IMG/VR virus record: IMGVR_UViG_3300044957_000296
Location: 1-46,754 of that record
Strand: one strand, 5' to 3'
From: a virus
Length of the DNA stretch: 46,754 bases
The notes under the pieces: model-generated
The model's database searches: none
What the model saw: the letters and a program-made list of their open reading frames with translations, nothing else
What the model was told of the DNA's origin: nothing
Made by a program: the position numbers and the translations under genes
Shown here: one piece after another, positions 34,110-43,520 of the stretch
Position numbering within the stretch: the stretch's first letter is position 1
How the letters are laid out: every line of letters starts with the position of its first letter

Positions 34110-35254
34110 TATTCTTCGTTTCTAGCAGTTTCTTCTTCGGTGTCAACCACAGCGTCATCAACAATCTGGCTGTTCGGATCCTTGTATTTCATAATAACGG
34201 CGTCACAAATCTTCAGATACAACTCTTCTTTTAGAGCTTCATCAGACCGCATGGTTGTCACAAAATCTTTGGATTGAAATTTCCATTCGTTTCCGTCATC
34301 TTTTCTATAGGAATAGTAAGCACCACCTTGTTTGACAATATTATTTTCTTTCAATACTTTGATCCAACTGCTATAGTCGGCAATTCCACTATCAAAGTAA
34401 ATTTCAAAATTAGCTTGTCGTTGTGGTGGACCTATTCGGTTTTTGATAACAACCGCTTTACACTCGTTACCAATAACTTCCTCGGCCTTTTTCAGCTTTC
34501 CAGTATTGTTCAAACGAACACGAACACTACAATGGTAAGCAAGTGCCTTACCGCCACTTACCACATACTTGTCACCAAATGCCATTGCATTTAGATTCTG
34601 ACGAAGTTGATTAGTAAATACAGTAAGAACCTTTTGACGACCAATCATGGTAGTAATCTTACGCATTGCCTTACTGATAATGATACTCTTACCAGTTGCG
34701 AACCCGTCTTTACCGTGGTCGCTTTCTAGTTCTGATTTTGTGGATGCTGCTGCTACAGAGTCAACAATAACTGTTAGAATACGATCTTTGTTGCTCTTAC
34801 GAACAATTGCAATCATCTTTTCCATCTGAGCAAAAATATCTTCAACGGTTTCACATTGAACATATAGTAGCTTAGACAAATCTACACCCAAGCTCTTCCA
34901 GAACTCAGGAGCAGCTGCGTTTTCAGTATCAATTACTACCGCAACACCACCTTTCTTTTGAGTGTTTGCAACAACATGTGCGGATACTAGACTCTTACCA
35001 GTACCTTCCAATCCATTGAATTCAACCATCTTACCAACGGGCAAACCTCCGTGAGGACGATTGCTAATTGCGAGGTCTAGGATAGACGACCCAGTACCAA
35101 TCCAATCACTAATTTCTGCTGGATTTTCCTGTTCATCCAAGAAATAAGCGATCTTTCCACCATCTTTATTTGCTTTGTTAAGCTCGTTTGCCAACAATTC
35201 AATTAATTCATCTCGTTGAGCAGATTCTTTTGTAACACTAGATTTTTTTGCCAT
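34109..35254 (-). CDS. uvsX: RecA/UvsX recombinase
   Basis: 381 aa. Walker A GLEGTGKS (81-88) follows DWIGTGSSILDLAISN; then VVIDTENAAAPEFWKSLGVD, Walker B ILTVIVDSVAAAS, and KVLTVFTNQLRQNLNAMAFGDKYVVSGGKALAYHCSVRVRL (loop L2 region), as in RecA/UvsX proteins. Catalyses strand exchange for recombination-dependent replication and repair with the adjacent single-strand binding protein. The acidic C-terminus (VVDTEEETARNEE) is typical of RecA-like proteins. The stop overlaps the exonuclease ATG, coupling the two. Confidence 0.93.
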   Translation of the reverse strand: MAKKSSVTKESAQRDELIELLANELNKANKDGGKIAYFLDEQENPAEISDWIGTGSSILDLAISNRPHGGLPVGKMVEFNGLEGTGKSLVSAHVVANTQKKGGVAVVIDTENAAAPEFWKSLGVDLSKLLYVQCETVEDIFAQMEKMIAIVRKSNKDRILTVIVDSVAAASTKSELESDHGKDGFATGKSIIISKAMRKITTMIGRQKVLTVFTNQLRQNLNAMAFGDKYVVSGGKALAYHCSVRVRLNNTGKLKKAEEVIGNECKAVVIKNRIGPPQRQANFEIYFDSGIADYSSWIKVLKENNIVKQGGAYYSYRKDDGNEWKFQSKDFVTTMRSDEALKEELYLKICDAVIMKYKDPNSQIVDDAVVDTEEETARNEE

Positions 35255-35268
35255 ATGTGTATAACTAG

Positions 35269-35302
35269 AAAGCCGGTGGGGTATAAAAACTCCACCGGCT
35301 TT
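35269..35302 (-). terminator. Stem-loop between ssb and recA genes
   Basis: AAAGCCGGTGG / CCACCGGCTTT, a perfect 11-bp stem with a 12-nt loop. On the - strand it is followed by only a short T-rich stretch (CTAGTT), so it may attenuate rather than fully stop transcription from ssb into recA. Confidence 0.65.
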
Positions 35303-35312
35303 ATTTTATTGT

Positions 35313-36143
35313 TTAGGAGTTGAACAAGTCATCAAATTCTTGTTCCACACTATCTTTAGTTGGAGCATTTGTTTTTGCTTTAGCAGCAGATGGTGAAGGT
35401 GTTACAGTTTGAGCTGGTGCTGCAACTGGTACATCATCATCGTCTGTTGACGCCACAACATCGGGTGTGTCGGCGGTTTCTGCTGTATCAGGATTTAGCC
35501 ACTTATCCATAACATCCTTGAGTTCATCATAACTCAACTCTGGGAATAAATCCAGAATATTGACTTGACTCTTGAGTGCTTCAAGCAACTGTCCATTCTT
35601 CGGATCAACCGCAACACTGGTATTTGGCTTAACACGAATGTTAGTTTCAGGGAAATTCTTGCCTGAGTCGTCACCAGTCTTAAATTCCACCACAATATCA
35701 CGACCACTACTTAGGTCAGTAATATCACCGAAATCAGGATCGCTGATGATTGAAAGCAATTCTTGATAAACTTGCTTGCCGAATCCCCAGAACTTTACAC
35801 CTTCATGTTCTTCACCGCGAATAATTGCAGGAGCAAAGGTACGCATCTTGGGTTCCATCTTACGTCCCATCTTCCAATCTTCCTTATCGCCAGTCTTCTT
35901 GAGACGATTACTAAACTCAACAATAGGATCTGGACGGCCGAAACTATCAGGTGATATATAGCTCTTGCCATTCAAATTATAATGAAACTTGAGTTCAATA
36001 AATGGATTTTCTGGAACATACTTGTAGGGAACGATACGAACTACTTGTTTACCAGGCTTTGGCTTCCAGATGAGGTTGGATTTTTGATTTGTGTTTGAAA
36101 GAGAGTTCAAACGACTCTTTAATTTACTTAGATCTAATGCCAT
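35313..36143 (-). CDS. Single-stranded DNA-binding protein (T4 gp32-like)
   Basis: 276 aa. Basic N-terminus LDLSKLKSRLNSL (cooperativity region), IWKPKPGKQVVRIVPYKY and ELKFHYNL (core OB-fold), DWKMGRKMEPKMRTFAPAI, VKFWGFGKQVYQELLSII; a flexible Pro/Ala-rich linker leads to an acidic tail DSVEQEFDDLFNS that binds partners. This plan is that of T4 gp32-like proteins of marine and other T4-like phages. It protects single strands in replication, recombination and repair. A promoter stands about 75 bp upstream, giving a long leader, and a stem-loop follows the gene. Confidence 0.88.
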   Translation of the reverse strand: MALDLSKLKSRLNSLSNTNQKSNLIWKPKPGKQVVRIVPYKYVPENPFIELKFHYNLNGKSYISPDSFGRPDPIVEFSNRLKKTGDKEDWKMGRKMEPKMRTFAPAIIRGEEHEGVKFWGFGKQVYQELLSIISDPDFGDITDLSSGRDIVVEFKTGDDSGKNFPETNIRVKPNTSVAVDPKNGQLLEALKSQVNILDLFPELSYDELKDVMDKWLNPDTAETADTPDVVASTDDDDVPVAAPAQTVTPSPSAAKAKTNAPTKDSVEQEFDDLFNS

Positions 36144-36218
36144 AATTATTTAATTGGTTAATTGTTAATTAGTTAAGACTTAACTCACCCGAGATAAGAA
36201 GTGTAACTAACTTGATTC

Positions 36219-36247
36219 ACTTTACAACAGGTGTAAAACGATGTCAA
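36219..36247 (-). promoter_or_regulatory. Promoter for the ssb gene
   Basis: TTGACA (36247-36242), 17-nt spacer, TAAAGT (36224-36219). The leader of about 70 nt is AT-rich with repeated TTAATT-type words, a place where gp32-like proteins could bind their own message. Confidence 0.7.
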
Positions 36248-36263
36248 GTGTACTAAATATATA

Positions 36264-36659
36264 TTAAGCTGGGACTATAGAAAATAATTTTAATGGCACA
36301 ATTTTTACACCAATTTCATTGGTCAAAATTATACAATTTTGATATAGATCCCAATTCAATTGAAACTTTTTATCAAACACTCCGTTATTTTCATCGGCAA
36401 TCAACTTGTTCATAGCGTTCAACGTATAAAGCGTGTTTGTTTGCTTTTTCCTGTGTACACTTATAATTCCTTTATATCGGTTATTAATATGACCCTTCAG
36501 TATATTAAATGTTAGATATAACTCCTTTAAATTCTTCTCATTTACAAAAACAAATATTTTCCGATCAACCAAATCATATTGATTTTTAACACCGTCAATT
36601 ATTTGATTATAATTTGTACTATTGGCAAATGCACAAAGTAATTGTTTTTGAATGATCAT
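36264..36659 (-). CDS. Hypothetical protein, 131 aa
   Basis: Begins MIIQKQLLCAFANSTNYNQI; mixed alpha/beta-looking sequence with RKIFVFVNEKNLKELYLTFNIL and ends VKIVPLKLFSIVPA. No family recognised. It is the last gene of the virion-side cluster before the ssb promoter and lies 9 bp after the 574-aa gene, so it is probably transcribed with it. Confidence 0.6.
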   Translation of the reverse strand: MIIQKQLLCAFANSTNYNQIIDGVKNQYDLVDRKIFVFVNEKNLKELYLTFNILKGHINNRYKGIISVHRKKQTNTLYTLNAMNKLIADENNGVFDKKFQLNWDLYQNCIILTNEIGVKIVPLKLFSIVPA

Positions 36660-36668
36660 ATTGTACCG

Positions 36669-38393
36669 TTACGCGCTTGGTGTATTGCCATTTAGTATTG
36701 CAGAAAAATCTATATAAACCGATTGGTCGCCAGATCGTCCATTTACCGATATGTCTTCACTATCCAAACCAATATCGAAAAAGTTAAGTACACTGGTGAA
36801 ACCAGATTTTATATAAGCTATCATTTTGTCATAAATTTCAGTTATAAATTTCCAACTATTTTGTAAAAAGGCTTTAATTTGATCAATAACATTTTCGGTT
36901 AATATTGAATGAGATTCTAATATTTCATTTATTTTTGTATATTTTTCTTTATAATCTTTAACGATTAATCCAACAACACTCCAAAAATTATATTCTCCTG
37001 TTTTGATTCCCTTCTTTTTGACCGAGGTTGACTTAAATCGTACAGAGACTTTTGTTGAGTTGGCAACGCTGTTTACAACCGTGTTGTCAATTTTGTTGAA
37101 ATAGACTGACTCTCCTGTTTTGGATACTGACAATATGTAATTTGCTATTGCAAATGACCCGCGTGGAAACTTATGTTCTCCAGTCATAGCTTCTCGTACA
37201 AAGGAAGATTTGAATGGCGCATTTTGACTGAATATTGTGTCTAGATATGCCATTAAATCTTTGTGTGCTTTGTTGGCATTGTCCGCAATTGTTTTTACTT
37301 TTTCTTCTAATTCAGATTTAATCTCGGATGGTTTCTTTTTTAATAAATCTTCAACTCCACCTCGAATTGTTCTTGTGGAGGCTACGAAATTATCCAACAT
37401 AGCAGTTACATTTTGTATCACTTGTGTTTCTAATGTTGGGGTAGATTCGACCGCTGCCATAAATGTTGCTAACGATTCATTTTTTCCACCAGACATTAAT
37501 TGAGATGGTCCGTATTTGACAGAAGAGTTGAATTTGTTAATAATTACATCTGTTTTTGGAGTATTATCGGTGGCGTGATATGATTTCCAGAATTGACTTA
37601 GTTCTCCACCAAAACGTCCAACACTATCCGCAACTTTAATATCGCCAACTATAGGTTTAATAGAAATTGCAACTTTTTTAGCAACGGATTCAATATTTTT
37701 ATTTGGATATCCTCGGTCGTATAAGGCATTGACTATTGCGTCTTCTAATTCCTCAGCTCCCTCTGTTATTAGCGGTTTTGATTTAATTAAAGGTCTGTTT
37801 AACGATTCATCAAAAATCTGTTCTCCTACAAGATTTCCGTCAGCGTTGTACCAAGATGTTCCTTTTTTATAGAAACCGTATCTTTTCGCTTCATCCACAC
37901 TATAATTTACTAATGGGGTTTCTCCTTGCAGTATATAATCGACCGCCTGAGCATCTATCACTTTTTCTTTAGGCGTTCTATTTTTGTAAGTATCTAATCG
38001 TTCGTCATCCGCATCGTTGTTTAACTCCGAATCAATGGATACACTTCCCTCGGGCTTTTCTGGTTGAACATCCGCTGGCGGTTCTGCAAATATATTGGAT
38101 TGCGATTTTTTTGGATTTTCCGCAAAATGTGTACCTTTATTTACAGCTCTATCACGATACTCTTTGTTTGGAAAGGTGACAAGAATACCATCTTTGTTGT
38201 AAGCTTGTCTTTCAGGAAATCTGCCAGCTTCAAATAAAGAAGCGGTTTTGTTTACAATTTCATTAATTGAAAATCCAACTTTTTCCAAATATTCCTGCAA
38301 TACAAAAACGTGATCGGGATTGCGAATATCCACAACCCCGTTTTTTATACGAGAATCACAACAAACATCGTTTAATACAGATTTAAAGTTCAT
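36669..38393 (-). CDS. Large protein of unknown function, possibly virion-associated or nuclease-like
   Basis: 574 aa. The N-terminal third is charged (GRFPERQAYNKDGILVTFPNKEYRDRAV, a sequence that recalls a processing or tail-tip motif). The middle has ELSQFWKSYHATDNTPKTDVIINKFNSSVKYGPSQLMSGGKNESLATFMAA (~270-320), a region found in phage virion proteins; the TD...(12)...VK spacing there faintly resembles a PD-(D/E)XK site. The last part is helical. No firm function. A TATTTATA box lies just upstream of the start. Confidence 0.55.
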   Translation of the reverse strand: MNFKSVLNDVCCDSRIKNGVVDIRNPDHVFVLQEYLEKVGFSINEIVNKTASLFEAGRFPERQAYNKDGILVTFPNKEYRDRAVNKGTHFAENPKKSQSNIFAEPPADVQPEKPEGSVSIDSELNNDADDERLDTYKNRTPKEKVIDAQAVDYILQGETPLVNYSVDEAKRYGFYKKGTSWYNADGNLVGEQIFDESLNRPLIKSKPLITEGAEELEDAIVNALYDRGYPNKNIESVAKKVAISIKPIVGDIKVADSVGRFGGELSQFWKSYHATDNTPKTDVIINKFNSSVKYGPSQLMSGGKNESLATFMAAVESTPTLETQVIQNVTAMLDNFVASTRTIRGGVEDLLKKKPSEIKSELEEKVKTIADNANKAHKDLMAYLDTIFSQNAPFKSSFVREAMTGEHKFPRGSFAIANYILSVSKTGESVYFNKIDNTVVNSVANSTKVSVRFKSTSVKKKGIKTGEYNFWSVVGLIVKDYKEKYTKINEILESHSILTENVIDQIKAFLQNSWKFITEIYDKMIAYIKSGFTSVLNFFDIGLDSEDISVNGRSGDQSVYIDFSAILNGNTPSA

Positions 38394-38402
38394 TCAGAGT
38401 GT

Positions 38403-38420
38403 AATTTATAAATATAAATA
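38403..38420 (-). promoter_or_regulatory. Possible late promoter region
   Basis: - strand TATAAATT (38410-38403), seven of eight bases of the T4 late consensus TATAAATA, nine bases before the ATG at 38393; overlapped by TATTTATA words that recur before three other genes. Confidence 0.35.
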
Positions 38421-38423
38421 TAT

Positions 38424-39767
38424 TTACACTTGAATTAAATTATGGTAATTCTCTCCTTTGTACACTTTAACCTTGAATTTCTTATTTTTGATAATTTCTA
38501 TCAAATCCTTAATATCAGACGTATCCACATTACCTACATCAAATAATATAGCGTCATAATTATATAATATTGGTAAAATTTCCTTACCCTTTACAAATTT
38601 AAGGCAATCTCTCAACCTATCAATTCCGTATTCGGTTTCAGCCGCTTGTATAATATATGCAAATAGTTTATTCTTATTTGCACCTAGAACATGTTTTTGA
38701 GTTATTTTTCTTTTGTAAATTGGAGTGGTTACATATCCCTTTTCGGTAAAATCCAACCAGTATTTATCTTTAAGCTCATTAGTTTTTCTGAAAAACTCAA
38801 TTTCCAAATATTGTTCGTTGATTTGACCGTACAGATTTATCATGGTCAATTTTTTGCTTTTAGCTAAAATGTCGGATGTAACTGTTTCAACTCCATAATA
38901 CATTTTTGCTAAATGTTCGTATATTGTTTCTTGTTCTGGCACCTTATATCCAATTATGTTTGCAACAATATATGGATGAAATCCGGTAAAATCTACCATC
39001 ATCAGATTTCCATCTTTATATCGAGATACAAAACTTGCTCTTGAACCATCGTCTTTTTTCAAGGCTACATAATTTATACCATCGTAACAGTTACTGGGCC
39101 TGCCAGTTGGATTGTAAATATGATATTCCGTGTAAACATATCCATTTGTGGTTCTAGCTTCAAAGAATTTATCATAAATCTCTTTGTTAATTTTTATTCC
39201 ATTCTTTTCAACTTCATACAAAGTTTCAGACACAATATTGTTAAAAAATTTAAAACAATAAGTGTCAGTTTTTTGTTCATTTAACTTTTCAACCATTTTA
39301 ACCTCTTTGTCAAAACACTTTTGGTGAATCGCATAAGGCACAATCAGGTTAAAATCGTTTATTTCACCATTTGATATCGACAAGTAATTTTTTGTTGTAT
39401 CGTCAACTTCTTCGATTATTTCATTATCCTCAATGAATCCAAATAAGTTTACATCAACCAATTCACAGGTTAGCCAGTATTTGTACTTCTTTTTATTGTT
39501 TACATAAACCTTGAAGTTTTTATCTCTATTATTTATAGATTCTTTGAAAGATGCAAAAGAAGTATCTGATATAACATCGGTATGCGTGAAGTTTATATAT
39601 TGTGTAGATTTATTTTCATAGTCATAATAAAATGCAGCGATAACTTCATCACACTTGGTATGTCTGTTATTGTTTTTTGTTATGAACTTTAAATATATTT
39701 TATTACAGTCTATCACATTCACATTGTAACACAAAACAATAGATTGGTCAATTAAAACCCTCTCCAA
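38424..39767 (-). CDS. Compact family-A DNA polymerase-like protein
   Basis: 447 aa. The C-terminal half carries family-A landmarks in order: HIYNPTGRPSN (~216-226, the 'TGR-S' segment), motif A MMVDFTGFHPYIVANII (~255-271, Asp in place), motif B-like KSKKLTMINLYGQI (~301-314) and motif C-like YNYDAILFD (~401-410, catalytic Asp kept, neighbours changed from HDE to YDA). No 3'-5' exonuclease motifs are seen in the N-terminal 200 aa. It is far shorter than normal phage polymerases (~600-700 aa). It lies within the virion gene cluster, overlapping the next upstream gene by 16 bp. Polymerase activity is plausible but unproven. Confidence 0.65.
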   Translation of the reverse strand: MERVLIDQSIVLCYNVNVIDCNKIYLKFITKNNNRHTKCDEVIAAFYYDYENKSTQYINFTHTDVISDTSFASFKESINNRDKNFKVYVNNKKKYKYWLTCELVDVNLFGFIEDNEIIEEVDDTTKNYLSISNGEINDFNLIVPYAIHQKCFDKEVKMVEKLNEQKTDTYCFKFFNNIVSETLYEVEKNGIKINKEIYDKFFEARTTNGYVYTEYHIYNPTGRPSNCYDGINYVALKKDDGSRASFVSRYKDGNLMMVDFTGFHPYIVANIIGYKVPEQETIYEHLAKMYYGVETVTSDILAKSKKLTMINLYGQINEQYLEIEFFRKTNELKDKYWLDFTEKGYVTTPIYKRKITQKHVLGANKNKLFAYIIQAAETEYGIDRLRDCLKFVKGKEILPILYNYDAILFDVGNVDTSDIKDLIEIIKNKKFKVKVYKGENYHNLIQV

Positions 39768-40147
39768 AACTGCCTTGGATTATTTAAAACAACCTCTATG
39801 TTTTTTATATACTGGGCGGCTTCATTTATTCTCAATATGTTGTAATCGACAACTCCTGTGGTTTCCAGTAATTTTTTGTTGTACACATTAAACTCGGGCC
39901 CTGTTATTTTCCATTTTATTTTTGATTTAGCAAAATAAGCTGGATTCGCAATATTATAATCTTTCGCGTGGGTTTCTATTACTTGAAAATAATTGATCTT
40001 ACCTATAAAATATCTTGTAATATAACCGTTTTCATAATCATTTTGATTAATTGTTGGAATATATGTCGATGGTTGTACAAAGTTGTACGATTGCAATCCC
40101 AACTTAGATTTTACGCTATATGGAGTATCTGGTATATTTGGCATCAT
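39752..40147 (-). CDS. Probable tail/baseplate-associated protein, 131 aa
   Basis: I place the start at 40147 (MMPNIPDTPYSVKSKLG), on an ATGA overlap with the large gene upstream; an upstream ATG at 40213 would be inside that gene. The protein has GYITRYFIGKINYFQVIE and SKIKWKITGPEFNVYNKKLL, then a helical end. The IKWKITGP pattern recalls small proteins in the baseplate clusters of T4-like aquatic phages; the match is from memory. Last 16 bp overlap the polymerase-like gene. Confidence 0.5.
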   Translation of the reverse strand: MMPNIPDTPYSVKSKLGLQSYNFVQPSTYIPTINQNDYENGYITRYFIGKINYFQVIETHAKDYNIANPAYFAKSKIKWKITGPEFNVYNKKLLETTGVVDYNILRINEAAQYIKNIEVVLNNPRQFWRGF

Positions 40148-43100
40148 ACTATTACATATTTTATGTTGGATGTTCCCACACATCTTACTAATGCGGTAAC
40201 CACAGTTTCCCATTTGCCGGCATCAACTGTATGTTCTGCTTCAAGTACCTGAAAAACTATATTTCCAGGAACATATGGTTTAGGCAAATTGCTTATTGCA
40301 AAACATTGAAGATTTCTCAATGCAAATAATCCGTCAAATCGCAGTGTTACTGTAAAATTATCAGCAACACCACTATATTTTGCAGCATTATTTGTATAGT
40401 CTCGATCATCCAACATTTGTCTCAATCTAGTTTTCATGCTTGGCGGCAGACACAAAAACTTATAGTTTTTTTTATTTTTTTGATCGTCTTGAATGTTTTC
40501 CATACTATCGGAGTAATTTGGATTTAGATTTTTGACAGTTATACACAATACTCCACTCTTGGATTTGTCTCCGTATTTTTGTAAATCGGCTATGTCGTTA
40601 TTTTCATTAGATATTCCAGATGTGGTGCCAGGCACAGTGGATGCTGCTATAGACCCACTTTGTTCATTTGCTAATAATCCAAGTTGAAATCTGTCGAGTC
40701 TATCATTAAATTTTATAAACGGAACATTATTTATAGTATTAATTGTTGCGTTTAGTTGATCAATGGTTGCGGCAGACTTTATTTTGGCAGTAGATGTTTC
40801 TGTTACAGTCTGTCCGCTAAACAATGTATTTACAGCTTGTTCATTTGTAAGGCTTACATCAAACTCTAAGGATTTTACAACATTATTTGTTCTACCAACC
40901 TCAAACATGTATATTTCACGAAGCGCTTCAAAATTTATAGTGTTTTTATCAACAACAGATACAACAGAATTTCCATTTTTATCCTGACCCTCTTGTATTT
41001 CAAATTTCCAAAAATCATCAACCGATTCATTTATTACATTCAATATTGCGTTTACAAATTGTTTGTAATTTTTTGTGTCGGAGGATTCAGCAATGTTAAT
41101 CAACTTGGTTTTACTTATATACAAGTGTTTTAAATATCCATAATAATATCGTTTATAAGTAACCTTCTCAGTTTTCCCATTTTTGTTTACTCGTTCAACG
41201 GTTATGTCAGTTGCAAATGGAAATGACGCAGATTTATCTTCATGTGATCCTTTTACTTTATTGTAATATATCCAATTAACAATTTTGTCCAGATCATCTC
41301 GTACTCTTCCTCTAGTTTTAAAAGTATTTCTAGCAGCTTCACACGCTAAATAATAACTTTGATCGGTGGTTAAATTAGGATAATCCAACGATTTTTTATT
41401 TATTTTAGATTGTAGCTCTTTGTTTGTCTCAACCGTGATGTCGGCTTGTTGATTTTGAAACATGTTACCAGTCTCTTGCTTACGCCAAAAATTTAAATCA
41501 AAAAAGCGGCGAGTCTCGCTAACTTCTCCAGTTTTCTCGTCTACTTTGACTGCATACATATTTATCCTCTGTAATGGTAGTGCATCGGATTTTTTCAAAA
41601 AACCTCCGCCAGTTCCTTTTGGGGACTTTAGTGTACCAATGTTTACTTTTGGAGAGACCGGATTTGGAATTAACACATCTTTATCACACGAAATTAAATT
41701 TGGATGTGCATTAATAATTACATCTGATATATCAATTTTGTATAGGTTTGTATATCTGTTTGACATAAACAGATTTATTATTTCAAATACAAAATCCAAT
41801 TGTAACCAAACTTCATCAGATCCGTCCTTCGAATCAAAATCGGTTTTATCATCATCACACGATACTTGATTGTATCCAGTTTCCAACTTATCTGGATGAA
41901 CGGTGCCATAATCAATAATTGGCGATTCTGGTGCTGTTGGTCTTTTTTTCAATCCTTGATAAATGTTTTCAAGTCTTCCCATGAATACCCTATCCTCTGG
42001 TTTTCCGTTGTAAAATAATTTGTTTCCTGATTCTTTTTTTTGGATCAACGATTGTATTAGATTATTTTTTGTTTTATCTTGTTCAGTTTGTTCTACATTA
42101 GCTTTAGTATCATTATCTTGTTTGCTTTCGTTCGACGTTTTTTCGGCTTCGATCTTTTGTGTTACGTAATTTAAAAAGTTAGAGCTCGAATAATATGTTA
42201 ACACCTCATTTATGGTCGGCAAATATAATTTTATAAATGTTTTTAAATCTAAGAACTCTTGATTAAATGTTGTGCCATCATTTTTTGTATTAGATATTTT
42301 TGCATTATTGTCGGTTCTCATCCCCGCATATAATCCCTGTCTAGAAGTAGTTTCTACATTACACTCATATACAAATCCATCTGTGCTAGTGAACGAATAT
42401 TTTGTTATAATACCCGTCACACATCCATAATTTCCATTTGATGCAATGGCACGATCTATAGCTGTCTGCGGTTTAGATACTATGTCCCAACATTCTTGTA
42501 TATTTGATAGATCGAGCAACGATTTCTGGTTAAAAAGATTCCAACCGAATTCTATGAACACATTTATACCCGTTGTCAAAAAGAACGGCGTGAGATATTC
42601 AAGTTGTGCTAATCCAAAACATTTGAATTTGAAACTGGAAAAAGTTATATACTCTTTAGACTGACGAACATTAATACTGGTTATTGCAGGCGCCGGCACT
42701 AACGGCGGCGTTTGATTGTTTTGTGGATATAATGTAGTACGTTTAGTTGAATAATTATATTGACTTCGATATGCGTTGTCTATATAGTGTGGTTTTCCGT
42801 TGGCTTCGTATCCAATTATAGCTCTAGCGTCCGACAATGGTTTATTTTGTTGATATCCAAACGCATCATAAAATCCATCTCCACCTTTAAGTATAAATCC
42901 ATCGTAATCGGTTTGCGTTTTATTTTTATCCAAATATTCGCTTCCAGGAACCAATATATTCAACGATTTACCAGTACTGTTGGAAAACACACGAACCCAT
43001 GGAGTCATTGGTCCTTTATATTGATCGTATGTGTTTTCAAAATCAAAGGTAGTTTTTGTAAATGGATTGGGTATGTTCATACCAACATTGTTGGTATTAT

Positions 43101-43194
43101 TTCTTCTTCTCAATTCTCTAACCAACTCGGTGGGGATGTTTTGTATTTCCCACCACAATGGCGCTGTATCGCTTATCTCTGGTAGTTTTGCCAT
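40144..43194 (-). CDS. Large baseplate/tail structural protein, 1016 aa
   Basis: Starts MAKLPEISDTAPLWWEIQNI after the gp53-like gene. Contains TPWVRVFSNSTG, a conserved block KFKCFGLAQLEYLTPFFLTTGINVFIEFGWN (~190-225), acidic/Lys-rich linkers and a C-terminal beta-rich region ending NIVFQVLEAEHTVDAGKWETVVTALVRC, a typical tail-protein closing sequence. Size, place among tail genes and beta-rich content indicate a baseplate component, but the T4 counterpart cannot be named. The codons TGA/ATG overlap the next gene. Confidence 0.65.
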   Translation of the reverse strand: MAKLPEISDTAPLWWEIQNIPTELVRELRRRNNTNNVGMNIPNPFTKTTFDFENTYDQYKGPMTPWVRVFSNSTGKSLNILVPGSEYLDKNKTQTDYDGFILKGGDGFYDAFGYQQNKPLSDARAIIGYEANGKPHYIDNAYRSQYNYSTKRTTLYPQNNQTPPLVPAPAITSINVRQSKEYITFSSFKFKCFGLAQLEYLTPFFLTTGINVFIEFGWNLFNQKSLLDLSNIQECWDIVSKPQTAIDRAIASNGNYGCVTGIITKYSFTSTDGFVYECNVETTSRQGLYAGMRTDNNAKISNTKNDGTTFNQEFLDLKTFIKLYLPTINEVLTYYSSSNFLNYVTQKIEAEKTSNESKQDNDTKANVEQTEQDKTKNNLIQSLIQKKESGNKLFYNGKPEDRVFMGRLENIYQGLKKRPTAPESPIIDYGTVHPDKLETGYNQVSCDDDKTDFDSKDGSDEVWLQLDFVFEIINLFMSNRYTNLYKIDISDVIINAHPNLISCDKDVLIPNPVSPKVNIGTLKSPKGTGGGFLKKSDALPLQRINMYAVKVDEKTGEVSETRRFFDLNFWRKQETGNMFQNQQADITVETNKELQSKINKKSLDYPNLTTDQSYYLACEAARNTFKTRGRVRDDLDKIVNWIYYNKVKGSHEDKSASFPFATDITVERVNKNGKTEKVTYKRYYYGYLKHLYISKTKLINIAESSDTKNYKQFVNAILNVINESVDDFWKFEIQEGQDKNGNSVVSVVDKNTINFEALREIYMFEVGRTNNVVKSLEFDVSLTNEQAVNTLFSGQTVTETSTAKIKSAATIDQLNATINTINNVPFIKFNDRLDRFQLGLLANEQSGSIAASTVPGTTSGISNENNDIADLQKYGDKSKSGVLCITVKNLNPNYSDSMENIQDDQKNKKNYKFLCLPPSMKTRLRQMLDDRDYTNNAAKYSGVADNFTVTLRFDGLFALRNLQCFAISNLPKPYVPGNIVFQVLEAEHTVDAGKWETVVTALVRCVGTSNIKYVIV

Positions 43195-43198
43195 AACA

Positions 43199-43489
43199 TT
43201 AATTTAAATTTTTTAACTGATTCAGTATTTGACTGACATTTGCTGGAATTCTTATTTGTTTGTCTGTTTGGATTGACAATTTGTATCCGGGCAAATTGTT
43301 TGCATTTGCTATTATCCACCATAAACTTTCGTCACCGTAATATTTTTTTGCGAGTGAATCTAAATAATCAGCTTCACTTACAGTTATGTAAAAATCATTC
43401 GCTGATTCAGGTATGACGGGATAATATGTAGTTTTATATACATTTTTTCCATCAAATCTTTTTTCAATTGGTGTGAATTGGTATCTCAT
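43199..43489 (-). CDS. Baseplate wedge protein, gp53/LysM-like
   Basis: 96 aa. EADYLDSLAKKYYGDESLWWIIANANNLPG followed by RIPANVSQIL is the LysM-like core of T4 gp53-type wedge proteins (Y-Y-G-D-x-S-L-W-W-x-I-A-N-A-N-N). Such proteins join baseplate wedges. It lies between the two large structural genes and four bases before the downstream one. Confidence 0.78.
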   Translation of the reverse strand: MRYQFTPIEKRFDGKNVYKTTYYPVIPESANDFYITVSEADYLDSLAKKYYGDESLWWIIANANNLPGYKLSIQTDKQIRIPANVSQILNQLKNLN

Positions 43490-43520
43490 GGATTTTTATT
43501 TTCAAATTATTTCTATGTAC

